Notes under the pieces: model-generated
The model's database searches: none
Told to the model about the DNA's origin: nothing
The model's input: only the letters and a program-made list of their open reading frames with translations
DNA from: a virus
DNA: 21,763 nucleotides
Strand: one strand, 5' to 3'
Virus record (IMG/VR): IMGVR_UViG_3300008113_001074
Coordinates: 1-21,763 of that record
Shown: piece after piece, positions 1-5,377 of the stretch
How the letters are laid out: each line of letters opens with the position of its first letter
Numbering within the stretch: position 1 is the first letter of the stretch
Made by a program: the position numbers and the translations under genes

Positions 1-420
1 GATGTGATCTTCTGATGCCCATTTTAACCCAGAGATAGAATCATTAGTAATACTACAACGAATATTTTGATCCCAAAGTACATAGTCACTTCTTGCTCCT
101 ACGAAACCTAGTTTTTCTGTGTGATTCTTTAGTAGCTCAATATCTGACTGTAGCTTCTCATAAGTTGTCGGAGTTATAACAACGTCATCGTTAGCAATAA
201 TAATCTCGTCATACCCATCGTAGAACGCCTTAGCCATAGCTTCGTTGTAGGCATCACCAAAGTTTGTAGATACGTTGTATATCCATGTGTGTACAAGCGC
301 AGCATCCTCAACATTTTTACTGGATAGATATACAGGTATGTTCGGACAATACGACTTTATGCTTAAAAGCAGTATGTTTAAACCGATGTTTCCTGTGCTA
401 CAGATGACGATAGCTTGCAT
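1..420 (-). CDS. GT-A-fold glycosyltransferase-like protein, partial (C-terminus off left edge)
   Basis: Reading the complement from an ATG at 420 gives 140 open codons that run off the window without a stop. The N-terminus is a hydrophobic strand (MQAIVICSTGN, residues 1-11). An acidic stretch, DEIIIANDDVVI (residues 71-82), resembles the nucleotide-sugar and metal-binding DXD strand of family-2-like glycosyltransferases. I infer transfer of a sugar to a virion, DNA or host-surface acceptor, but no acceptor can be read from the sequence. It lies 57 nt downstream of a methyltransferase gene, and such pairs are common in phage modification cassettes. The start has no clear Shine-Dalgarno. It could be another Rossmann-like protein; the catalytic C-terminal half is not visible. 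Confidence 0.7.
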   Translation of the reverse strand, partial: MQAIVICSTGNIGLNILLLSIKSYCPNIPVYLSSKNVEDAALVHTWIYNVSTNFGDAYNEAMAKAFYDGYDEIIIANDDVVITPTTYEKLQSDIELLKNHTEKLGFVGARSDYVLWDQNIRCSITNDSISGLKWASEDHI

Positions 421-434
421 AATTATTAATAAGT

Positions 435-488
435 CTGAGAACTAGGGAAAAGGATTCCCATCACTTAACACAACATCCTAATTCTCAG
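435..488 (-). other. Inverted repeat / nested hairpins at the end of the methyltransferase gene
   Basis: The arms CTGAGAACTAG (435-445) and CTAATTCTCAG (478-488) are complementary over 11 bp except for one position that can form G-U in RNA. Inside, GGGAA (445-449) can pair with TTCCC (455-459). The right arm includes the methyltransferase stop codon. There is no U-run, so a classical intrinsic terminator is unlikely. It may be a processing or mRNA-stability element between two leftward genes. Confidence 0.4.
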
Positions 489-1005
489 GCTTTTTAGTAA
501 TGCCCCAAAAATATAAATCAGCCGGACTATCGCAAGTCGAGAATCCATACTCTATAAACTTACTCATATCGCAGCTAGATTTAATGTCATGTTCTGTTAG
601 ATTACGATAATAGTCACCACAAAACGGTGCGTCTGACCTGCTTGTCCTGCTTGTGCCATGCTCAGGTCTGCCTGTAGTAGCGCAAGTCATAATCACTAAC
701 CCTTTGCACATCCTAGCCATATTGTTAAACGTAGCTATCCACTCAGGATTATGCTCAAAGCACTCACAGCTTGCCACTACGTCAAAGGTATTATCAGGGA
801 ACTCTAACTTCTCACCGTACTCTACGATGTCAACTCCCTTACCTTCTCCGAGATCCACCCCAATATAGCTACAATTATCAAAAAACTGCCTTATGGAACC
901 GTTTATATCTAGGCTTCCAATCTCCAAGATTCTTTTCTGGGAGAAATATTGCGGAAACTTTTTCTTCAGACTCGATACAAAGTCGAGTTGACTCTGGTGG
1001 CTCAC
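478..1005 (-). CDS. Class I SAM-dependent methyltransferase
   Basis: This 175-residue protein starts at a GTG that overlaps the previous stop by 4 nt (GTGA). It shows the class I (Rossmann) methyltransferase pattern: motif I ILEIGS (residues 26-31) ending beta-1, an acidic residue at the end of beta-2 (GVDLG, Asp51), and motif IV FDVVASCECFEH (74-85). This is the methyltransf_11 / UbiE-like style, usually acting on small molecules, sugars or lipids; no DNA-methylase DPPY or PCQ motif is seen. The neighbouring glycosyltransferase suggests joint modification of a glycan, but the substrate is unknown. The C-terminus is slightly short for the family, with an unrecognised Arg/His/Asp-rich segment around 112-130. 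Confidence 0.85.
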   Translation of the reverse strand: MSHQSQLDFVSSLKKKFPQYFSQKRILEIGSLDINGSIRQFFDNCSYIGVDLGEGKGVDIVEYGEKLEFPDNTFDVVASCECFEHNPEWIATFNNMARMCKGLVIMTCATTGRPEHGTSRTSRSDAPFCGDYYRNLTEHDIKSSCDMSKFIEYGFSTCDSPADLYFWGITKKPEN

Positions 1006-1178
1006 TTTTTCTTTGCTTTGTTTGTTTTGGTACGGCTTCCACGCATTGGCAGACTAATCTCAATCTCGATCTTTCCGTTTTTCTTACCATTCTTTTCTTC
1101 TTTATCTTCCATCATGCAATTCTTACCGCCTTTGCACTCACCACCTTTACACTTAGGACAAGATTTCATGCCTTTCAT
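1002..1178 (-). CDS. Small Cys/Lys-rich putative zinc-binding protein
   Basis: This is a 58-residue ORF with ATG at 1178. The N-terminus carries CPKCKGGECKGGKNC (residues 7-21), with cysteines at 7, 10, 15 and 21 that could bind one metal ion. A highly charged, Lys-rich C-terminus ends in KKK. The start overlaps the upstream stop (ATGA), and the stop overlaps the methyltransferase GTG (GTGA), so it is translationally coupled on both sides. This makes it likely to be real despite its size. I do not recognise a named family. Nucleic-acid binding is a reasonable guess from charge and cysteines only. Confidence 0.6.
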   Translation of the reverse strand: MKGMKSCPKCKGGECKGGKNCMMEDKEEKNGKKNGKIEIEISLPMRGSRTKTNKAKKK

Positions 1179-1267
1179 TTCTTTTTATTCCTTTCAGATA
1201 TTGCTGCTGCTTTCTTTTTTGCATCAGCTTTTGAACTTGCACCCCAAGCATTTAGACTTAACAGCAA
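1175..1267 (-). CDS. Possible tiny Lys/Ala-rich protein, or frame-shifted 3' half of the next gene
   Basis: A 30-codon frame from a TTG at 1267 reads SLNAWGASSKADAKKK and ends in a run of lysines. It has no ATG start. Its stop overlaps the next gene's ATG by 4 nt, the same junction used throughout this chain, which argues that ribosomes reach this stop. It overlaps the 3' end of the preceding tiny ORF in the -1 frame. Either it starts at TTG (GAAAGG lies upstream), or one base has been gained or lost and it is the C-terminal half of the 1258-1338 gene. Confidence 0.35.
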   Translation of the reverse strand: MLLSLNAWGASSKADAKKKAAAISERNKKK

Positions 1268-1338
1268 GACTTACGACCTTTCTCGTTAAGTCCGCCTTTA
1301 GCGTTCTTCCCAGCTTTCTTTGTCCAAGCAGCACTCAT
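1258..1338 (-). CDS. Tiny Lys/Gly-rich protein resembling DUF6321-type phage proteins, possibly truncated
   Basis: This 26-codon ORF starts at an ATG that overlaps the upstream stop (ATGA). It reads MSAAWTKKAGKNAKGGLNEK and ends GRKSCC. The pattern AWTxKxGKN..GGLNxKGR is what I recall from the N-terminus of DUF6321-type phage proteins, which are normally longer. The early stop, together with the open -1 frame that follows, suggests a broken or frameshifted gene. Function is unknown. Basic composition is shared with its neighbours. Confidence 0.45.
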   Translation of the reverse strand: MSAAWTKKAGKNAKGGLNEKGRKSCC

Positions 1339-1484
1339 TTCTTTTTCTTCGCAGTCTTAGCAGCTAACTTGAAGTCTGCCTTAGTTGGCGCACCTTTGGT
1401 TCCAGGCTTCTTCATCTTTTCGCCAGAACCTTCTTCTATACGCTTACGTTTAGCGTGAATGTTTGCGTAGAGTCCTGTTTTCAT
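1335..1484 (-). CDS. Small basic phage protein (MKTGLYANIHAKRKR family)
   Basis: This 49-residue ORF begins MKTGLYANIHAKRKRIEEGS and continues GEKMKKPGTKGAPTK. I recall this N-terminus as a recurrent small protein of aquatic phages, with no known function. ATG 1484 overlaps the stop of the upstream DUF6496-like gene, and its own stop overlaps the next ATG. More than a quarter of residues are Lys or Arg, with a lysine-only C-terminus, so nucleic-acid binding is plausible but unproven. Confidence 0.65.
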   Translation of the reverse strand: MKTGLYANIHAKRKRIEEGSGEKMKKPGTKGAPTKADFKLAAKTAKKKK

Positions 1485-1648
1485 TTCTTACCTTTCTTTT
1501 TAGATACCCCTGCCTCGCTGAGAGCGATGGCTACAGCTTGCTTTTGAGATTTAACTACAGGGCCACCTTTGCCTGAATGAAGCTCACCCTTACCGAACTC
1601 CTTCATTACCTTGCTAACCTTCTTAGCTGCTTTAGTTTTCTTCATCAT
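1481..1648 (-). CDS. DUF6496-like small basic protein
   Basis: This 55-residue ORF starts with two ATGs (1648 and 1645). It contains KVMKEFGKGELHSGKGGPVV (residues 13-32) followed by KSQKQAVAIALSEAG (33-47), the pattern I associate with DUF6496 (VM.EFK.GKL.SG...RKQAIAIALSEA). Such proteins occur widely in phages and plasmids with unknown function. The gene overlaps the end of the Ref-like nuclease by 17 nt and is coupled to the next gene by ATGA. The family assignment is from memory of the motif, and I am fairly sure of it. Confidence 0.7.
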   Translation of the reverse strand: MMKKTKAAKKVSKVMKEFGKGELHSGKGGPVVKSQKQAVAIALSEAGVSKKKGKK

Positions 1649-1922
1649 TTAAGATTTCCTTTACTTTGTCCAGTAGTTCCCATTGTGTACCATACACACG
1701 CTCCCAAGCCTTGCGACCCATTCCATGTATTCCTTTGTTGCCTCTGTGATGTAAAGGACATAAAGGTAAGGTATTAGTATGACTATTTCGTACTCCTAAA
1801 CCTAATCCTATATCTCGAATATGATGTATCTCGCATGGTGTTTGCGGATAACCTTCATTAAAGCAAATTATACAACCTATATTTGCTACTTTCGATAAAT
1901 ATTCTTTGTCTGATTTCTTCAT
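1632..1922 (-). CDS. Ref-type (P1 recombination enhancement function) HNH nuclease
   Basis: This 96-residue protein has paired cysteines C17/C20, then CEIHHIRD (30-37), PLCPLHHRGNKGIHG (53-67) and a KAWERVYGTQWELL end. This arrangement matches the Ref family, which in phage P1 is a RecA-dependent HNH nuclease that cuts DNA at RecA-made displacement loops and stimulates recombination. The HH pair and the second Cys/His-His set are the likely metal and catalytic sites. P1 Ref has an extra N-terminal disordered region that is absent here, so this is a minimal catalytic form. It is the first gene of a leftward group containing the tiny basic proteins. The gap upstream is shared with a rightward gene. 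Confidence 0.82.
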   Translation of the reverse strand: MKKSDKEYLSKVANIGCIICFNEGYPQTPCEIHHIRDIGLGLGVRNSHTNTLPLCPLHHRGNKGIHGMGRKAWERVYGTQWELLDKVKEILNDEEN

Positions 1923-1946
1923 TGTCTTTTTGTTAATGCCTATTTA

Positions 1947-1974
1947 TTGAGCAGTCATAATTATCTGGTAGCAT
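1947..1974 (+). promoter_or_regulatory. Putative sigma70 promoter with extended -10 for the acidic-protein gene
   Basis: TTGAGC (1947-1952) and TAGCAT (1969-1974) are 16 bp apart, with TGG just before the -10 giving an extended -10. It lies 42 bp upstream of the acidic-protein ATG. The leader contains a small hairpin, ACAGC (1981-1985) with GCTGT (1992-1996). Neither hexamer is perfect, so this is moderate evidence. The isolated rightward gene does need its own promoter. Confidence 0.4.
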
Positions 1975-2015
1975 TCTTTTACAGCGTTCGGGCTGTGTTT
2001 ACTTGGAGAAATTTT

Positions 2016-2234
2016 ATGATCACAATTACTGTTGGCGATATGGTTATTTATGTTGAGTCCGATGATGTTGTTGAGTACGAGGACGATGTTGAGTTTGAGG
2101 ACGATGGTTTTGAGTACGATGAATATGGCATAGCTTGGTCTTTCGATGAAGAAGAAGAAGTCTGGTACTGGTACTGTGAAGAAGATGGCGAATGGTACGC
2201 AGACGAGTTCGATTACTTTGAAGATGAAATCTAA
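2016..2234 (+). CDS. Extremely acidic small protein, possible DNA mimic
   Basis: I place the start at ATG 2016, which is preceded by GGAG at good spacing; the frame opens earlier at 1947 but without a ribosome site. The 72-residue product has about 30 Asp/Glu and no Lys, Arg or His at all. It contains hexad repeats VEYEDD, VEFEDD and GFEYDE, plus clusters of Trp/Tyr (VWYWY). It is the only rightward gene in the first 7 kb, lies among nucleases and a DNA methylase, and has its own candidate promoter. Composition like this is seen in DNA-mimic anti-restriction proteins such as Ocr, but no homology to them is visible; that role is inference. It could also bind metal ions or a basic partner. Confidence 0.75.
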   Translation: MITITVGDMVIYVESDDVVEYEDDVEFEDDGFEYDEYGIAWSFDEEEEVWYWYCEEDGEWYADEFDYFEDEI

Positions 2235-2368
2235 ATAGTAGAACGCTCAAGGAACCGATTAGAAGCCTCCTGAGTACGAAATACGTCAATCCTAGCCTGA
2301 GCCGCTATGAGCATCCAGCGTAGCGTCTGTTTGATTATGTAATCAATCGGAGCGTGCGGATCAGTCAT
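2231..2368 (-). CDS. Small hypothetical protein
   Basis: This 45-residue ORF begins MTDPHAPIDYIIKQTLRWML and continues with an amphipathic Arg/Gln-containing helix (IAAQARIDVFRTQEA). Its ATG overlaps the VRR-NUC stop (ATGA), so it is probably translated with it. Its stop overlaps the end of the convergent acidic gene by 4 nt. I do not recognise a family. The central helix could be a short coiled coil or a weak membrane-associating segment. Confidence 0.6.
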   Translation of the reverse strand: MTDPHAPIDYIIKQTLRWMLIAAQARIDVFRTQEASNRFLERSTI

Positions 2369-2754
2369 TTGCCTTCTTTCAATAACTTGTTAATAGTCTC
2401 TACTGCATTTTCAGGACTTGTGACTACATCTACCTGACCTTTCCAATTGTGATGCCAGATAACCTGATCTGGAGTTAGTTTCCAGAACTTACTGCCGTCT
2501 TTCACCTCTAACAGAAAGTTGTACTTAGCACCGTTCTTATTTAATCCAACCAATAAGTCAGGGCAACCCTTACCTACTGAATGTAAATGTGTAACTGACC
2601 AACCCTCAGCTCGTAATTCACGCTCTACTGCTGCGACTAAGTTAGCAAACTTAATAAACTTATCTGACTTTAGCTCTTTAAGCTCTGGCAAGTTCCAAAT
2701 ACCATCAAATAACTCACATTCATCAGCTATTCGTATTAATTCTGTTTTAGTCAC
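2365..2754 (-). CDS. VRR-NUC-like nuclease with a phage N-terminal helical module
   Basis: This protein has 129 residues. The C-terminal two thirds carry the PD-(D/E)XK core: GKGCPDLLVG (about 62-71), LLEVKDG (about 81-87), and LTPDQVIWHHNWKGQV with a closing ENA helix. This matches the VRR-NUC/Holliday-junction-resolvase-like nucleases common in phages, and the likely metal ligands are the Asp in CPDLL and the Glu and Lys in EVK. The N-terminus (MTKTELIRIADECEL and FANLVAAVEREL) resembles a separate small phage domain usually ending AAAERE, so the protein looks like a fusion. It overlaps the DUF7696-like gene by 8 nt. It probably processes branched DNA during replication or recombination. 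Confidence 0.78.
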   Translation of the reverse strand: MTKTELIRIADECELFDGIWNLPELKELKSDKFIKFANLVAAVERELRAEGWSVTHLHSVGKGCPDLLVGLNKNGAKYNFLLEVKDGSKFWKLTPDQVIWHHNWKGQVDVVTSPENAVETINKLLKEGK

Positions 2755-2953
2755 GCCAATCTCCTTTTAAGCCTCTTGAGCCACGTTCCCACTGCTCTTT
2801 ACAATCTTTCTCTAGCTTATCTGCTGCGTTATTTCCTCGCATCTTACGCACTAGCTGTAGATATTCTGATGACTTGTTTCTGTCCTGCGCTCTCCATCGT
2901 AATACTTGCCAGACTTCACACCGATGTCTTTCTTCTTCAAAAAACTCGTTCAC
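2747..2953 (-). CDS. DUF7696-like small phage protein
   Basis: This 68-residue protein starts at GTG, directly after the methylase TAA and with GAGG upstream. It contains EERHRCEVWQVLRWRAQDR (residues 7-25) and later NNAADKLEKDCKEQW, a pattern I recall from DUF7696 phage proteins, whose function is unknown. It is very charged, with several Arg and Trp residues. It lies between the cytosine methylase and the VRR-NUC gene, so a DNA-related role is possible but not shown. Confidence 0.65.
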   Translation of the reverse strand: MNEFFEEERHRCEVWQVLRWRAQDRNKSSEYLQLVRKMRGNNAADKLEKDCKEQWERGSRGLKGDWRD

Positions 2954-4075
2954 TTAATCCTCATTATTTAAGTTTTTATTAACCATTTCAATTTTTTTAC
3001 CTATCCATGCCATTACAGGAACAGCCATAGAATTACCAAGAGATTTATATCTAGGGCCATCAGGTGACTCATCAGACTTGCGCCAAGGAATGTTAGTGTA
3101 ATTATCGCAGAAGCCCTGAAGACGCTCACATTCTACAGGGGTAAGTCTACGCACAGCCATACTAGATGCATAGACTGCCGCTACTTGGTTTGTTACCTCG
3201 CTTGATTGTGGCGATCTACTTGGATCATTAGCTGCCGTTAATGTAGGAGCGACTACTGATTGCATAACTTTAGGGCCTGTATGCGTTGGGCCTGCCATAT
3301 CTGCTGTTAATGTTGCAGATGTATCTCCTTGCAATGAATAAACTAAGTCAGTAGGACTTTTATAATCTCTTGCGCTTATGGTAGATGCTATTGGTGCAGT
3401 TCCATATTCACCAGAAGATTGTCGATCAAATGTAGCTACACATTCTTCGTGGTTGTTGCGACTGATTCCAAAGCGTGCCGCAATAGTTCCGGCAACTTCT
3501 TCCCCCTGCTTTCTGCTCGGCGCAGTATCCCTGCGCAAGCTTTCTGGCTCAAAAAGAACTTCTGCGGCAGGTTTCCAGTCTCCAAAGTATCCGACAACGA
3601 ACACACGTCTGCGTCTTTGGGCCACTCCGAAATACTGAGCGTCAAGCACTCGATATGCGAACCCATACCCGAGTTCTGCCACCGCCCCGAGGAAGGAACC
3701 AAAGTCCCTTCCGCCACCTGAACTGAGGACACCCGGCACGTTTTCCCATACGAACCACTTTGGTCTAAACTTGTTAAGAATTCCGCAATAGGTGAGCGCA
3801 AGGTTTCCTCTTGGATCATCAAGTCCTTTTCTGAGTCCGGCAACGGAAAATGATTGGCAAGGTGTTCCACCGACCAGAAGTTCAACTGCTTGGTTTCCAA
3901 AATCCCACTCCTTAAATTTAGTCATATCTCCTACATTTTGCACATCAGGATAATGATGAGCCAATACAGCAGATGGAAAAGGTTCAATCTCTGAATATGC
4001 AACAGCTTTCCAACCTAGTGGATGCCATGCTACTGTTGCTGCCTCTATGCCGCTACAAACAGATAGATAATTCAT
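2954..4075 (-). CDS. DNA (cytosine-5) methyltransferase
   Basis: This 373-residue enzyme transfers a methyl group from SAM to C5 of cytosine. Motifs in order are SVCSGIEAATVAW (motif I, 5-17), GGTPCQSFS (motif IV, catalytic Cys73), VWENVPGVLS (motif VI, 109-118), AQYFGVAQRRRRVF (motif VIII, 146-159), a variable target-recognition region, RRLTPVECERLQGF (motif IX, about 309-322) and GNSMAVPV (motif X, 347-354). TPCQ replaces the commoner PPCQ, which is tolerated in phage members. No cognate restriction enzyme is seen, so it is probably an orphan protecting phage DNA. Its ATG overlaps the helicase stop by 4 nt. The 3440-3900 stretch looks more GC-rich than its surroundings and contains a second long frame. 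Target sequence cannot be read from the protein. Confidence 0.95.
   Translation of the reverse strand: MNYLSVCSGIEAATVAWHPLGWKAVAYSEIEPFPSAVLAHHYPDVQNVGDMTKFKEWDFGNQAVELLVGGTPCQSFSVAGLRKGLDDPRGNLALTYCGILNKFRPKWFVWENVPGVLSSGGGRDFGSFLGAVAELGYGFAYRVLDAQYFGVAQRRRRVFVVGYFGDWKPAAEVLFEPESLRRDTAPSRKQGEEVAGTIAARFGISRNNHEECVATFDRQSSGEYGTAPIASTISARDYKSPTDLVYSLQGDTSATLTADMAGPTHTGPKVMQSVVAPTLTAANDPSRSPQSSEVTNQVAAVYASSMAVRRLTPVECERLQGFCDNYTNIPWRKSDESPDGPRYKSLGNSMAVPVMAWIGKKIEMVNKNLNNED
3436..3900 (-). CDS. Candidate overprinted protein inside the cytosine methyltransferase gene
   Basis: A same-strand alternative frame of 154 codons lies wholly inside the methylase (over its residues about 59-213). It starts at TTG 3900, and AAGGAG (3908-3913) lies exactly 7 nt upstream, an ideal ribosome site. 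Motifs include SEWPKDADVCSLSDTLETGN and ACAGILRRAESRGKKLPELL, ending with a plausible helix. I recall similar frames annotated as hypothetical proteins in other phage methylase loci, but cannot verify this here. Caution: the region overlies the conserved methylase motifs IV to VIII, so the alternative frame would look conserved even if untranslated. Confidence 0.35.
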   Translation of the reverse strand: METKQLNFWSVEHLANHFPLPDSEKDLMIQEETLRSPIAEFLTSLDQSGSYGKTCRVSSVQVAEGTLVPSSGRWQNSGMGSHIECLTLSISEWPKDADVCSLSDTLETGNLPQKFFLSQKACAGILRRAESRGKKLPELLRHALESVATTTKNV

Positions 4076-5079
4076 CCTCTAAATCTACCCTTGTTATCAA
4101 AGTCCATCGTAGCTCCACCCCAAGTCTCAATAAACTGCTGACTAGATTGATGGTAATAAAGTCCGTACATCTCTTGAGCCTCACCGTTGCGCTGTTTCTC
4201 GCACATCAAGTAAGCGTCAGGTAAATCCTCCTCGTACTTCTCACCATTGCGCTTACGATTCTCTTTCTGCTTATTGCGCCACATTAAGAATACGTTATCA
4301 ACCTGATCCGTTATAGCCCCAGTACCTTTGATGTCGTACTTACCAGGCTGAACTTCCTCAGACTGTAGCTTGCGGATATGGTGGATCAAGTGAATGTGTA
4401 CGTTATGATCTCGTGCCAATGCAGTTAGTTCATCAACAAAGTATTTCTGCTCGTTGAAATTATCCTCAGCATTACAAACTTTCATTAGTGAGTCAATAAA
4501 AATATGCTCGATGCCTAGCTCAACAGCACAGTACCTAGCCATTGCAATAGTCTGATTCGGAGTTGTGGAACCTTGCTGATCGTAAATGTAGAGATGCTCT
4601 CCTGCAAACTGGTTAAATCGCTGAGTCAATCCTTTTATGTACTTCTCTTTATCGTTAGTAAGTGGATCATCAATAAACTCACCAGCAAACTGTCTAAGCA
4701 TCCTATGAATGGTGCTAGTAGGTTTCATCTCAAATGACGCAATAACGCACTTACGTTTCTGCTTAATCAAATGTAACGCTATCTGACCAGTTATTAGAGA
4801 CTTACCGCCACCGTTACCGCCAGCGTATAAAGTTACCTCACCTAGACGAAAGTTAAAGTCATCCTGTGTCTTAGTCCACGGCATTTTTGCATTATCGTTA
4901 ATAGGTGGATTAATGTAGTTCTCTGTGATCTCATCAAGCCAATCTGAAACAATACGAACCTTCTGACCTACATCGTTATTTTTTAGATACTTTTCTACGT
5001 CAATATCCTGTGATTTAAGTAATCGTGTCTTACGTTCTTCGTCTAGCTGTACCGATACTAATTCTAAATTTGTAGTCAT
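4072..5079 (-). CDS. DnaB/RecA-like replicative helicase (AAA_25/DnaB C-terminal type)
   Basis: This protein of 335 residues has Walker A GGNGGGKS (87-94), an EMKP segment after beta-2 (about 117-120), Walker B HIFIDSL (192-198, Asp196), an HLIHHIRK sensor strand (about 230-237) and a KGTGAITDQVDNVFLMWRNK stretch typical of hexameric DnaB/T7 gp4 helicases. It should unwind DNA at the replication fork using NTP. The first 80 residues are not a primase domain. It follows a separate zinc-finger gene by one base and overlaps the methylase start, so the order zinc finger then helicase looks like a split primase-helicase. A recombinational RecA-like ATPase is less likely, given the DnaB-like C-terminus. 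Confidence 0.87.
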   Translation of the reverse strand: MTTNLELVSVQLDEERKTRLLKSQDIDVEKYLKNNDVGQKVRIVSDWLDEITENYINPPINDNAKMPWTKTQDDFNFRLGEVTLYAGGNGGGKSLITGQIALHLIKQKRKCVIASFEMKPTSTIHRMLRQFAGEFIDDPLTNDKEKYIKGLTQRFNQFAGEHLYIYDQQGSTTPNQTIAMARYCAVELGIEHIFIDSLMKVCNAEDNFNEQKYFVDELTALARDHNVHIHLIHHIRKLQSEEVQPGKYDIKGTGAITDQVDNVFLMWRNKQKENRKRNGEKYEEDLPDAYLMCEKQRNGEAQEMYGLYYHQSSQQFIETWGGATMDFDNKGRFRG

Positions 5080-5080
5080 C

Positions 5081-5377
5081 TTATGTGCCTCGCTGCTTCA
5101 ATGATCCGTTCTTGTGCTTGTCTAAAGCATTTTTAACTTTAGGCATATGGTGTGTATCGTGTGTTTTAGGAAATAACTCACCGATGTCCATACCGATAGA
5201 ACCTACTATTTCCTGCACAGAACAACCACCAAAGCATTTCAATAGGATACGACCATCTTCTAATTCTCTTATCGCTAAGGAAGGACTACGATCTTCATGA
5301 GCAGGACAACTTGCTGTCCATCTATCTCTACCACCTTTTATTTTATTTAGGTTGGATAGTAATTTTTCTACGCTCAT
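5081..5377 (-). CDS. Stand-alone CHC2-type primase zinc-binding protein
   Basis: This protein is 98 residues. It has CPAHEDRSPSL (24-34) and LLKCFGGCSVQEIV (46-59), so C24, H27, C48 and C52 form the CHC2 zinc finger that lets DnaG/T7-type primases recognise template sites. The N-terminus (VEKLLSNLNKIKG) is the usual helix before this finger. There is no TOPRIM catalytic domain here or in the adjacent helicase gene, so by itself it cannot make primers. It may recruit the host primase, or the polymerase domain may lie outside the window. Its start overlaps the DUF1376 stop (ATGA). Confidence 0.83.
   Translation of the reverse strand: MSVEKLLSNLNKIKGGRDRWTASCPAHEDRSPSLAIRELEDGRILLKCFGGCSVQEIVGSIGMDIGELFPKTHDTHHMPKVKNALDKHKNGSLKQRGT

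Noticed and set aside
653-1458. Overlapping rightward frames opposite the methyltransferase and tiny-protein genes
   Set aside because: They are antisense to well-supported coupled genes, have no ribosome sites, and translate into Phe/Leu/Ser-rich stretches with no motif.
2044-2289. Leftward frame opposite the acidic gene
   Set aside because: It is Arg/His/Leu-rich complement of the Asp/Glu repeats and has no ribosome site.
3378-3721. Two rightward frames antisense to the cytosine methylase
   Set aside because: They have no ribosome site and overlie conserved methylase motifs; they are expected shadows. Only the same-strand frame has a good start signal.
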